Assembly (NCBI GenBank): GCA_963546395.1
Contig: CAUUMS010000018.1
Coordinates: forward strand, 1 to 30,673
Direction: 5' to 3'
Origin: Bacteroides_D sp963546395
GTDB taxonomy: Bacteria > Bacteroidota > Bacteroidia > Bacteroidales > CAJPTX01
Length of the DNA: 30,673 bases
Position numbers and translations under genes: made by a program. Of the stretch, positions 1-7,361 are shown in pieces. The notes beneath the pieces were generated by a model that was given only the letters and a program-made list of their open reading frames with translations, searched no databases and was not told the DNA's origin. The first letter of the stretch is position 1; every line of letters starts with the position of its first letter.

Positions 1-1
1 C

Positions 2-1075
2 GATCTTCAGTCCACAAGCTTCTCCGTAGGGGCCAGCGTGACCCTATTCGATGGCTTTGCCAATGTGCGCTCTGTGCAGCTACGCCGACTAGAGGTCGAG
101 GGCCAGCTAGCACACCGGGCCGTTATCCTGGCCAACCTCTCCCTTGGCGTGGCTAAGGCATTCCTACAGGTGGTCTATCAGCAGGAGCTCCTACAAACGC
201 GTGCCGACCAGCTTGCCATCAACGAGAAGCAGCTAGAGCTGGGCGTTAAACGTGCCGCAGCTGGTGCCATCACTCAGGGGGCAGTGCTCGAGCTACAGGC
301 GCAGGTAGCCACAGCCCAGCAGGCGCAAGTGACGGCGGAGAATGTGCTGGCCCAGGCCAAGATACAGCTGATACAGGCACTCAATCTCCAAGGGGTCTCC
401 GACATCCGGCTTGTGCGTCCCATGCTCGATAGTGCCAGTCTGCCTCAGATGCCCGTGGCGAACGTGGATCAGATTTACCAGCAGGCCCTGCTTGCATACC
501 CTACCATCGTTGAGGCCGAGCTGGCCGAGCGGCAGGCGGCCAAGCAGGTGCAGATCGCCCAGGGGCGACATTACCCCGTCCTCTCTCTCGCCGCTAGTTA
601 TGGGAGTGCTACGCGCTACTACCTGAACGAGGCGAATCATCTGCCTGCCGACCCATTTATGACCCAGGTGCGCAACAATGCCGCCAAGCGTATACAGCTC
701 TCGCTCACGATACCCATCTTCGATCGCTTCTCTGCCCACACAGGCGTTACCCGGGCCAAGATAGGCCAGCAACAGGCAGCCTTAGCTAGGAAGCAGGCGG
801 AGAATACCCTCTACCGTAATGTGCAGACGGCCTATCAGGATGCCCTGTCGGGCTTCCGTCAGCTGGAGGCGGCCCGCAGGAATGTCGCCTCGCTAGACGT
901 GGCCTTCCAATGGGCAGAGACCAAGCTGGCCGTCGGTGCTATTAGCACCTACGATTTTGCCCAGGCCCAATCTCGCCTGTCACAGGCCCGTGTGACCCTG
1001 TTGCAAGCAACTATCGATTATCTCTTTAAAGTGAAGATCCTCGAATTCTACCAGGGGACTCCCTTCAAATTCTAA
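2..1075 (+). CDS. TolC-family outer membrane efflux channel (5' end outside window)
   Basis: The reading frame is open from base 2, so the gene begins before the window; the GTG at 38 is only an internal valine. The visible part carries the usual TolC features: a beta-strand entry around 'SVTLFDGF', long Ala/Gln/Leu-rich helices, a central strand region ('PVLSLAASYGSATRYY') and a repeat of the same pattern ('IQLSLTIPIFDRFSAHTGV') near residue 230 of the visible part. Two such halves are typical of the family, which forms the trimeric outer-membrane/periplasmic duct of tripartite efflux pumps and type I secretion. It lies 14 bases upstream of an adaptor gene, so the two are probably co-transcribed and act together. 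No inner-membrane pump gene is visible, and the substrate cannot be inferred. Family assignment is secure from sequence; specificity is unknown. Confidence 0.93.
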   Translation, partial: DLQSTSFSVGASVTLFDGFANVRSVQLRRLEVEGQLAHRAVILANLSLGVAKAFLQVVYQQELLQTRADQLAINEKQLELGVKRAAAGAITQGAVLELQAQVATAQQAQVTAENVLAQAKIQLIQALNLQGVSDIRLVRPMLDSASLPQMPVANVDQIYQQALLAYPTIVEAELAERQAAKQVQIAQGRHYPVLSLAASYGSATRYYLNEANHLPADPFMTQVRNNAAKRIQLSLTIPIFDRFSAHTGVTRAKIGQQQAALARKQAENTLYRNVQTAYQDALSGFRQLEAARRNVASLDVAFQWAETKLAVGAISTYDFAQAQSRLSQARVTLLQATIDYLFKVKILEFYQGTPFKF

Positions 1076-1089
1076 TACCCAAGCTCACC

Positions 1090-2364
1090 ATGAAGCGCAA
1101 GTCCAGCAAGAAACGCCGAATAGTAATATTCGGTGCCGTGGTCGTCCTACTCATCGTCTTCATGGCTCTGATCAAGGGGGGAGTGCTTGGCGGCGTTAAA
1201 CCCATGGAGGTGGGGTACGTGTATGCCCAACGGCGCAGCATCACGCAGCTCACCACTGCCACCGGGCGCATCCAGCCTGTGGCCGAGGTGAAGATAAGCC
1301 CCGAGGTCTCGGGGGAAATCATCGAGCTGCCCGTCATCGAGGGTCAGCGCGTGGAGCGTGGGACGCTACTCTGCCGCATCAAGCCCGACACGTATATCAG
1401 TGCCCGGGATCGTACATCTGCATCGCTGAGCTCATCCATATCACGAGCCAATCAGGCTGACAACAGGCTCGCACTGCAAAAGCAGTCATTCGAGCGGGCT
1501 AAGCAGCTGTACGAGAACCATGCCATCTCACAGGCGGAATTCGAATCGGCCCAGGCTGAGTACAATGTGGCTAAGGACGAGGCGAGCGCAGCGCATTTCG
1601 CCGTGGCCAGCACCAAGGCCTCACTCAATGAGGCGACCGAGCTGCTGTCGCGTACTACCATCTACTCGCCCACAGACGGCAACATCTCCAAGCTTAATGT
1701 AGAGCTTGGGGAGCGGGTAGTCGGCACGGCCCAGATGGCGGGTACTGAGCTTATGCGACTGGCCAATCTCGACAACATGGAGGCGCGAGTTAATGTCAGC
1801 GAATCGGACATCGCCAACGTGCACCTGCGGGACACCGCCATTATCAGCGTGGATGCCTATCCCGACACCACCTTCCGGGGTGTCGTTACGCAGATTGCCA
1901 GCTCATCGAACACGGTTACCTCTGCCGATCAGATTACCAACTTCGAGGTGCGTATCCTGCTGTTGCCTGAGAGCTACCAGTGGCTCCGTGACGAGAAGGG
2001 GGCACACCCGTTTAAGCCGGGCATGTCGGTCTCCGTGGACATCATGACCAAGCGGGTCACCGATGTGCTATCGTTGCCCATCGAGGCGGTATCCACGCGT
2101 AGCTCGAAGCCGGAGGGGAATGAGAATGCCGAGGGGGCCGGAGGTGCAACGAAACCATATGAGGTCGTTTTCATTGCCCGGGGCGATACGGCCTATATGC
2201 AGCGAGTGACGACGGGGATACAGGACGCGAATTACATCGAGCTTGTCACCCCCCTCGACGACTCAGCCCGAGTCATCGTATCTCCTTACTCGGCTGTGGC
2301 TCGAGAGCTCTCTGATAAGACGTTTGTGAAAGCTCACCCTGAGAAGAAACGCTCCTCTCGCTAG
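1090..2364 (+). CDS. Periplasmic adaptor subunit (MacA/HlyD family) of an efflux pump
   Basis: The protein (424 aa) starts with a basic segment (MKRKSSKKRR) and one membrane helix at about residues 11-30, so it is anchored in the inner membrane with the rest in the periplasm. The order is that of MacA/HlyD adaptors: first half-lipoyl segment ('ATGRIQPVAEVKISPEVSGE'), a long coiled-coil hairpin (about residues 105-185, rich in Ala/Gln/Glu), second half-lipoyl segment ('TTIYSPTDGNISKLNV'), then beta-barrel and membrane-proximal domains. Such adaptors connect an inner-membrane ABC or RND pump to TolC. The gene follows the TolC-like gene by 14 bases and touches tsaB. A MacB-type ABC partner is typical of this subfamily but is not in view. 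The tail is basic (KKRSSR). Confidence 0.92.
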   Translation: MKRKSSKKRRIVIFGAVVVLLIVFMALIKGGVLGGVKPMEVGYVYAQRRSITQLTTATGRIQPVAEVKISPEVSGEIIELPVIEGQRVERGTLLCRIKPDTYISARDRTSASLSSSISRANQADNRLALQKQSFERAKQLYENHAISQAEFESAQAEYNVAKDEASAAHFAVASTKASLNEATELLSRTTIYSPTDGNISKLNVELGERVVGTAQMAGTELMRLANLDNMEARVNVSESDIANVHLRDTAIISVDAYPDTTFRGVVTQIASSSNTVTSADQITNFEVRILLLPESYQWLRDEKGAHPFKPGMSVSVDIMTKRVTDVLSLPIEAVSTRSSKPEGNENAEGAGGATKPYEVVFIARGDTAYMQRVTTGIQDANYIELVTPLDDSARVIVSPYSAVARELSDKTFVKAHPEKKRSSR

Positions 2365-2384
2365 TGTCCACACCATCCCCTGCA

Positions 2385-3122
2385 ATGCGTGAGCCCAAGA
2401 GCATTCTAGCCCTTGAGACCTCGGGGCCGCAGTGCTCCGTGGCCCTCTCGGTGCCCACGAGCGGCGAGGTGGTGCTGCGAATTGCCCAGGGTGTCAATGA
2501 TCACTCTGCCCGCCTCACGCTGCTCATCGAGGAGTGCATGCAAGCCGCAGGGCTCGCCTACGACAGCTTGGATGCCGTAGCCGTGAGCAATGGCCCAGGC
2601 TCCTACACGGGCCTTCGCATAGGCCTTGCCACCGCCAAGGGGCTTTGTTTTGCCTTGGGCTTGCCCCTCATCCCTCTGGGCACGTTGCAGGTGCTGGCAG
2701 CCGGCATACGTGCCAGGGTGCAGGATGCCGTGGCCCCCGGTGATGTGTTTGTACCCCTGATGGATGCCCGACGCATGGAGGTCTACATTCAGGCCTTCGA
2801 TGCGGATCTACAACCCCTCCTGCCTGCGCAACCTGCCATACTGCCGGAGCAGTTGCCCGTGCTCACCCCCGAGGGGGCCCTCTATGTGGCGGGAAGCGGA
2901 TTGCCTAAAGCCCTACCCTTCCTCAAGGGGCGATGGGTGCCGGTGGATGATGTCGTTCCCAGCGCTGAGCATGTGTTAGCGTTGGCGATGCGCAATGTTG
3001 ATGCCTCCCAGCAAATGGATATGGCCTATGTGGAGCCGTATTATCTCAAGGAGTTTCAGTCCACAGCGCCGCGCAGCGTGCCTGGCCTACCTGACATGCC
3101 TCCTGCTACTGCCGATCGCTAG
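2385..3122 (+). CDS. tsaB: tRNA threonylcarbamoyladenosine biosynthesis protein TsaB
   Basis: TsaB (YeaZ) is the scaffold partner of TsaD in making the t6A37 modification on ANN-decoding tRNAs. The N-terminus 'SILALETSGPQCSVALS' is the ASKHA-fold first strand and the motif 'SNGPGSYTGLRIGLATAKG' is diagnostic of the family. TsaB lacks the metal-binding histidines of TsaD, and none are seen here. Start choice: a GTG at 2364 overlaps the stop of the previous gene by one base, but the ATG at 2385 gives the N-terminus usual for the family, so I prefer it; the GTG remains possible. The end overlaps the following DUF3108 gene in another frame. It is probably translated as part of the run that starts with the TolC-like gene, although it has no functional link to efflux. 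Confidence 0.95.
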   Translation: MREPKSILALETSGPQCSVALSVPTSGEVVLRIAQGVNDHSARLTLLIEECMQAAGLAYDSLDAVAVSNGPGSYTGLRIGLATAKGLCFALGLPLIPLGTLQVLAAGIRARVQDAVAPGDVFVPLMDARRMEVYIQAFDADLQPLLPAQPAILPEQLPVLTPEGALYVAGSGLPKALPFLKGRWVPVDDVVPSAEHVLALAMRNVDASQQMDMAYVEPYYLKEFQSTAPRSVPGLPDMPPATADR

Positions 3123-3885
3123 CCTGCACGCCCAGCCGGGTCTACCGTTCCGCTCGCAGCTACAGGACTCCTCTGCGCTGAAAGCCTTTGCCAGCGGCGA
3201 GTACCTGCGTTATGAGATACGCTACGCCTTCACCACATGGGCAGAAGTCTCCATCTCCACCAGTGATACCACCATGTCCGGGCGGCCCATCTACCATCAT
3301 GTTATCGGTGGGCGCACCAAGGGATTAGCTCACAAGCTCTACCCGGTGCACGATGTCTACCACAGCTACGTCGACCCCACCTCAGGCCTTCCGTTGCGTG
3401 CCATACGCAACGTGAAGGAGCAGTCCTACCACGATTACAAGCGAGACGAATTCTATCGCACCATCCGGCCCGATTCGGCCATCGTTGTTCGTGAGACGGG
3501 CGACACCGTGGTGTTACCGCGTGCCACGCACGACATGGTCTCGCTCGTCTTCCACATCCGCAGTCGCCTCTCGGGCATGAAGCTCGTCAAGGGGCAGCGC
3601 ATAGCCTTTCCCCTCTACTTCAATGCCGAGTACTACCCGTTTGCCATCCGTTACGATGGCGATGAGGTGGTGAAGACGAAGTTCGGCCGCATCCTGTGTC
3701 ACCGCTTCAAGCCCCTCGTGCGCAAGGGCTCCGTCTTTGTCGATCAGGAGGCCCTCACCATATGGCTCAGCAGCGACAGCAATCACGTCCCCATCAAAGC
3801 GCGGTTTGAGCTCTTCATCGGGGCTATGCAGTGCAACCTGGTGGAGTATAAGGGACTCAGCACCCCGCTTCGCGTCCAGAAGTAG
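3028..3885 (+). CDS. Secreted DUF3108 domain protein
   Basis: After a signal peptide (hydrophobic core 'ACLAYLTCLLLLPIASLHA', likely cleavage before QPG) the mature protein matches the DUF3108 pattern: 'FASGEYLRYEIRYAFTTWAEVSIS' at the start, a central 'YVDPTSGLPLRAIRNVKEQSY' and a C-terminal 'VEYKG'. DUF3108 proteins are periplasmic beta-rich proteins of unknown function, common in Bacteroidota. The reading frame extends upstream inside tsaB, and the ATG at 3028 is the closest ATG before the signal peptide; ATGs at 2995 and 3001 are alternatives. No start codon lies beyond the tsaB stop without losing the signal peptide, so the overlap with tsaB (about 95 bases) seems real. Translation is probably coupled. 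Function unknown. Confidence 0.85.
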   Translation: MWSRIISRSFSPQRRAACLAYLTCLLLLPIASLHAQPGLPFRSQLQDSSALKAFASGEYLRYEIRYAFTTWAEVSISTSDTTMSGRPIYHHVIGGRTKGLAHKLYPVHDVYHSYVDPTSGLPLRAIRNVKEQSYHDYKRDEFYRTIRPDSAIVVRETGDTVVLPRATHDMVSLVFHIRSRLSGMKLVKGQRIAFPLYFNAEYYPFAIRYDGDEVVKTKFGRILCHRFKPLVRKGSVFVDQEALTIWLSSDSNHVPIKARFELFIGAMQCNLVEYKGLSTPLRVQK

Positions 3886-3936
3886 GCGCAGCGGGCCCGT
3901 CGGCCCCGGGGTGCTATATTCCCTCGCGCGAAAGCT

Positions 3937-4560
3937 TTAACGCCGCCCTAGGGGCTTTTGCGGGCTATTTGCAGATTTGCGCATGGCCTTCTCGAAACCC
4001 TCCATCTGATGACGGTTGAAAAATGGCATCCCGAGGATGATGTAATGGCCAAATTGACCACAGGGCTCGGGCGTGGCCATCTCCCCGAGCTGCATTAGCA
4101 GGGCCTCCTTCCAGCGGTCGAAGTCTGCCAAATGCTCCCCTTTCGGCTTTATGTACACCTGCCGTTGCTCGAATTCAGCCCCACTCTGACTCCGCCGGCG
4201 TAGGAAAAGCAGAAAGTCGGGCTCAAAGCGTTCCCCAGTGTCAAAGCTATACAGGGCTAATTCGGGGAATCGCTCATTACGCGCCCGAAAATCTCATCCA
4301 TCAGCACCTTTAGGTAGGCTTGCTCATTGTCATCGCACCGCACGAAGACGAGCCCATCGCTGCGAAGTAGCGTCTTCGCAACCTCTAGGCGATTCTTCAT
4401 GAAGGTGAGCCATGCGCTGTGGGTGAGGCGGTCGTTCTAGCGGAAGCCGTCGTTACCCGTGTTGTAGGGTGGGTCTGGTGCAGATGCATCTCACGCCCTT
4501 GTGCAACCTGAACCGGGCATCACGCAGCAGAATCTGCGTCGGTTGCTCGGGAAATGCGCA
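3937..4560 (-). pseudogene. Remnant of a type III restriction-modification locus: mod start fused to res end
   Basis: Read on the minus strand, 4449-4475 encodes DPPYNTGND, the catalytic motif IV of type III (beta-class N6-adenine) methyltransferase Mod. It is followed by 'GFR', an in-frame TAG at 4437-4439 and then 'NDRLTHSAWLTFMKNRLEVA' and 'DDNEQAYLKVLMDEIFG' down to about 4281, all typical of Mod. Just before motif IV the phase is lost by about one base ('RCIC' in one frame, DPPY in the next). At about 4276-4293 the reading changes frame into 'ARNERFPELALYSFD', 'GERFEPDFLLFL' and 'VYIKPKGEHL', ending at 3937; this is the C-terminus of the Res (helicase/endonuclease) subunit. The middle and end of mod and most of res are therefore deleted. 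Frameshift, stop and deletion make it non-functional. A weaker match to Mod ('ILLRDARFRLHKG') extends it to about 4560. Family calls rest on remembered motifs. Confidence 0.85.
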
Positions 4561-4652
4561 GCCCTTCCCATGCCATGCTCCCCCGGGCAGAGATAGCAGG
4601 ATTCAGGCCACCCGACCGCTATCAGTGGATGTGCGCAGCGACTGGGGGCCCA

Positions 4653-5381
4653 CTACTTCTTCTTGGCCAGCTTCACGGAGTTGACAAAGTTGGCACGCTC
4701 CTGCTGCCCGCTCGCCGCAGAGCCTATGGCCATGCCCTGCACGGCGATGACGTAGTTTTCATCGATAAACGAGACCACCATCCCTTGCCGCGCCTTAGCC
4801 CCCGCGGTGGCGTAGCGCACCGCGTAGCGTTTGCCTATGCGGGTCTTGTTGTCCTTCAGATTCCAGCCGTCCTTCACCCCCAAGTGCTGGTTCACCACCT
4901 CCTGCAAACCGCTGTAGGCTATGGTCTCCTGCTCCCAGGCCATTTTGCCCTTCCACTCGGGCAGGAACAGCCGGAAGTTGGCAGCCGGCATCAGCTCCTT
5001 GATGACGTAGACGGTGAGTATGCTGCTGCCTGTGCGTAGCGTGTAGGACGACATGGGATCCCCATCGTTGAAGGTGGGCTGGCCGGGGAACACCACGCTG
5101 ATACCCTCTATGGTCTTTGTCACCGCGCGAGCTGCCGGGGCCTTGGATGGTTTGGCAGAGCCCGATGTGGCGGCCTTCCCTCCCGCTTTCGCTTTACCCT
5201 TGGTGCCCTTTTGCCCCTTCTTGGGGGGCTGTTTCGCCTTGCCCTTTTGCTTGCTGCTCCCTTTGGGCTTTGGCGTTTGGCTGAGGGTGGCGGCCTGCGC
5301 CTTGCGCACGTGCAGGGGCCAAGCGGGGAGTAGTATCTGTAGGAATAGGCAGAGCAGCGAAACGGCGATCGACCAGCGCAT
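4653..5381 (-). CDS. Secreted protein of unknown function with Lys/Gly/Pro-rich linker
   Basis: I do not recognise a family. The start at 5381 (MRWSIAVSL) is chosen because it gives a signal peptide with a hydrophobic core to about residue 24 and has GGAGAGG seven bases upstream; the longer ORF start at 5486 lies upstream of the likely promoter. Residues about 35-85 are a low-complexity basic linker (KPKGSSKQKGKAKQPPKKG and similar). Residues about 90-242 form a compact-looking domain with strands such as 'IEGISVVFPGQPTFN', 'SILTVYVIKEL' and 'GMVVSFIDENYVIAVQGMA', ending KLAKKK. It is probably exported to the periplasm or surface; the basic linker could bind an anionic polymer, which is inference. 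It stands alone beside the type III R-M remnant. Confidence 0.8.
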   Translation of the reverse strand: MRWSIAVSLLCLFLQILLPAWPLHVRKAQAATLSQTPKPKGSSKQKGKAKQPPKKGQKGTKGKAKAGGKAATSGSAKPSKAPAARAVTKTIEGISVVFPGQPTFNDGDPMSSYTLRTGSSILTVYVIKELMPAANFRLFLPEWKGKMAWEQETIAYSGLQEVVNQHLGVKDGWNLKDNKTRIGKRYAVRYATAGAKARQGMVVSFIDENYVIAVQGMAIGSAASGQQERANFVNSVKLAKKK

Positions 5382-5446
5382 AGTAACCTCTCCGATTGTA
5401 GTGTTGACGGTGGTGCACACGGAGCCCCGGGCGACTCCTCGGGCGG

Positions 5447-5454
5447 CAAAGTTA
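5447..5454 (-). promoter_or_regulatory. Bacteroidota-type -7 box (TAACTTTG) for the secreted protein
   Basis: The minus strand reads TAACTTTGCC, matching the Bacteroidota housekeeping -7 consensus TAnnTTTG, about 65 bases before the chosen start at 5381. A clear -33 TTTG is not visible, so this is a moderate call. Confidence 0.45.
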
Positions 5455-5768
5455 CGGAATGGCAGCCGGAGGTGTGGATTCCGCACGCTGAAGATTTTAA
5501 CGGCTCAGCATGTCCCATTATTGCCATCGATCGCCGCGCGAGCCGAGGTGAAATGGATAAAAAATAGGCCGCCGCAATTTCGATACCCCTATGCACGGCG
5601 CCTACTCCAGTCCCATCCTTGAGCGGAGCAGTGCTAGTGAGTGCCGTTTGTGTTTAGACCCCATTGAAGTTGCAGATTGTCAGCTGTTTCGATGAGACCT
5701 ATTGCCTCTATACAAGGGATAACTCGGACCTGCTGCAAGCCTATAGGGCGCCACCCAACTACCATTCC

Positions 5769-5838
5769 GCGCCGTAGCAACGACGTACCAACGCCGTATC
5801 AAGTCCCAATTTGGTAGGCCAAAGTGTATTCTTGGTGC
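5769..5838 (+). repeat. Dispersed 70-bp repeat, copy A
   Basis: This segment matches 26199-26268 in the same orientation at 63 of 70 bases, including a 29-base identical block (5784-5812 against 26214-26242). The first 33 bases are three tandem 11-base units of the form CGCCGTANCAA, followed by GTCCCAATTT and an AAAGTGTATT block. Weaker similarity seems to continue on both sides (about 5690-5880), so the full element may be near 190 bases, the size of a MITE. It sits between divergent genes, like copy B. No terminal inverted repeats or target duplications were identified by eye. Confidence 0.85.
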
Positions 5839-5941
5839 ATAGCGGCTGCGATTTTGCGCCATCGGTGATGCCGCGGTGAGACGGGACGGAATGCGGAGTT
5901 CGGCGTAAATTTGTGCCCAATAGGGTATAAACAATCGAGGT

Positions 5942-6214
5942 ATGGCGGCCGTCACGATCATTGCGCAATATGTCAGGGCGATGCGTAAAACGCAAGGCCT
6001 CACGCAGGCGATGCTCGCCGAGAGGGCGGGGGTAGGATTGCGCTTTGTGCGTGAACTCGAGCAGGGTAAGACCACGCTCCGCCTCGACAAGGTCAACCAG
6101 GTGCTCCGCCTCTTTGGCGCAGAGTGTGGCCCGATGCCGTTGCCGTCGGCCGAATTGGAGCCGCAATCGCCTCACCCATCATCTCCCCACACCACCCCCC
6201 ATCCCGCACTATAG
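5942..6214 (+). CDS. Orphan XRE-family regulator, y4mF/HipB-like
   Basis: A 90-aa protein whose first about 70 residues are a classic helix-turn-helix of the y4mF/HipB type: 'YVRAMRKTQGLTQAMLAERA' then 'GVGLRFVRELEQGKTTLRLD' and 'KVNQVLRLFGAECGP'. The 'FVRELEQGK.TLR.DKVN' signature is normally found in antitoxins that precede a HipA kinase. Here no hipA follows: the next 230 bases contain no kinase-like sequence and the next gene is a recombinase. Residues about 71-90 (Pro/His/Ser-rich) look like read-through into non-coding DNA. The start ATG at 5942 follows GAGGT by one base only. It probably binds DNA and represses its own promoter, as family members do; the partner has been lost or is elsewhere. 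Confidence 0.8.
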   Translation: MAAVTIIAQYVRAMRKTQGLTQAMLAERAGVGLRFVRELEQGKTTLRLDKVNQVLRLFGAECGPMPLPSAELEPQSPHPSSPHTTPHPAL

Positions 6215-6444
6215 TCCCGCAGGAGAGGGTCATAGCTCGCATTAATGTGGGGAATACACGAAGCTCGTGCTGCGTTGGGCATGAGTTTAATTTGCTGGTA
6301 ATTTTCAGATATTGCGTCCGTTGAATGTAAGTGGGCTCGAGGGCGTGGGCTGCGCCACTGGGGGTGAGTCGACTGGCGGTCGGGCTCCTGCGTAATGGGG
6401 CCAGGCCTGCGGCGTTATATCATGCGCACCATCGCCAGGGGAAC
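6215..6444. other. Intergenic stretch upstream of the recombinase
   Basis: About 230 bases with no supported gene. Frames here extend from neighbouring ORFs without recognisable protein character, and I see no hipA remnant. The longer recombinase frame from 6331 runs through it, but its first 38 codons look non-coding. Confidence 0.5.
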
Positions 6445-7248
6445 ATGATCGACGCATTCAGGCACGAGCTGGAGAGGACGAATCTCTCCCAGAACACCAT
6501 CGCCTCCTACACGTGGACGGTGGCGTATTTCCTAAAGACCTACGGGGCGGTCACGAAGCGCAATCTGCATGCCTACAAGGGATACCTGGTGGAGAACTTC
6601 AAGCCGCAGACCGTCAACCTGCGCTTGCAGGCCATGAATCGCTACCTCGACTTCGTCAAGCTGGGCAGGCTCAAGATGCGCTTTGTCATGGTGCAGCAGC
6701 GGAGCTTCCTGGAGAATGTGATCAGCGATGCGGATTACCGGTTCCTCAAGAAGAGCCTCAAGCGGGACGGGGAGATGCAGTGGTACTTCACGGTGTGGTT
6801 CATGGCGGCCACGGGGGCGCGTGTGAGCGAGCTGCTGCAAATCAAGGCCGAGCACGTGGCCCTGGGCCATCTCGACATATACGGGAAGGGGGGCAAGTCG
6901 CGGCGGATATACATCCCACGGCGGTTGCAGGCTGAGGCCAGCAGGTGGATTGGCAGCGTGGGCATCACCTCTGGGTACATCTTCCGCAACCGCTACGGTG
7001 AGCGCATCACCACACGGGGCCTCTCGCAACAGCTTAAGCTCCTGGCCGAGCGTTACGGGCTTAGCCGCGACGTGGTGTACCCGCATTCGTTCCGTCATCG
7101 GTTTGCCAAGAATTTTCTGGAGCGGTTCAACGATATCGCCCTGCTGGCCGACCTGATGGGGCACGAGAGCATTGAGACGACGCGCATCTACCTGCGGCGC
7201 ACGGCCACCGAGCAGCGTGCCATTGTGGATAGGGTGGTGAACTGGTAG
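6445..7248 (+). CDS. Tyrosine recombinase / site-specific integrase (XerC/D-like)
   Basis: The start at 6445 (MIDAFRHELERTN) has AGGGG six bases upstream and gives a 267-aa protein; the open frame continues upstream to 6331 but that part looks non-coding. The N-terminal SAM-like core-binding domain (residues 1-80, 'LSQNTIASYTWTVAYFLKTY') precedes the catalytic domain with the full set of residues: Arg126 in 'TGARVSELL', Lys151 in 'GKGGKSRRI', His214 and Arg217 in 'HSFRHRFA', His240 in 'LMGHESIETT' and the nucleophile Tyr249 in 'IYLRR'. It should cut and rejoin DNA at short inverted repeats. It is shorter than XerC/D (about 300 aa) and lies in an accessory patch, so it could serve a mobile element or a local inversion. 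No invertible promoter was recognised nearby. It appears intact. Confidence 0.93.
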   Translation: MIDAFRHELERTNLSQNTIASYTWTVAYFLKTYGAVTKRNLHAYKGYLVENFKPQTVNLRLQAMNRYLDFVKLGRLKMRFVMVQQRSFLENVISDADYRFLKKSLKRDGEMQWYFTVWFMAATGARVSELLQIKAEHVALGHLDIYGKGGKSRRIYIPRRLQAEASRWIGSVGITSGYIFRNRYGERITTRGLSQQLKLLAERYGLSRDVVYPHSFRHRFAKNFLERFNDIALLADLMGHESIETTRIYLRRTATEQRAIVDRVVNW

Positions 7249-7361
7249 GGCCACTCTATCGCATGCCGCCATGACGGGGGCTTATCCGTAATAACTGCGG
7301 TGGGGCTATCCTTTTTGCCGTCCCCCTCGTATTACAGTGAAGAGAAGCTAGACCCCGACCT

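Larger units (their letters stand above)
5382..5941. other. Intergenic region between divergent genes
   Basis: This 560-base stretch separates the secreted protein (-) from the y4mF-like regulator (+). It holds the -7 box at 5447-5454 and repeat copy A at 5769-5838. Open frames here on the minus strand (5680-6096 and 5759-6175) are produced by the repeat and overlap the regulator gene; I do not consider them genes. Confidence 0.6.

Noticed and set aside
5120..5622. Long frames on both strands over the secreted protein gene (for example 5053-5622 + and 5120-5596 -)
   Set aside because: They are shadows produced by the GC-rich Lys/Gly/Pro-rich coding region; only 4653-5381 has a signal peptide and ribosome-binding site.
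5680..6175. Minus-strand frames (5680-6096, 5759-6175) containing a conserved 'GLDTALVRR' reading
   Set aside because: The shared protein motif is simply the translation of the 70-bp repeat, also seen in the frames near 26113-26425, and the frames overlap the well-supported y4mF-like gene.
6215..6444. Remnant of a hipA kinase after the y4mF-like gene
   Set aside because: I read all frames of this short stretch and saw no HipA-like segment.
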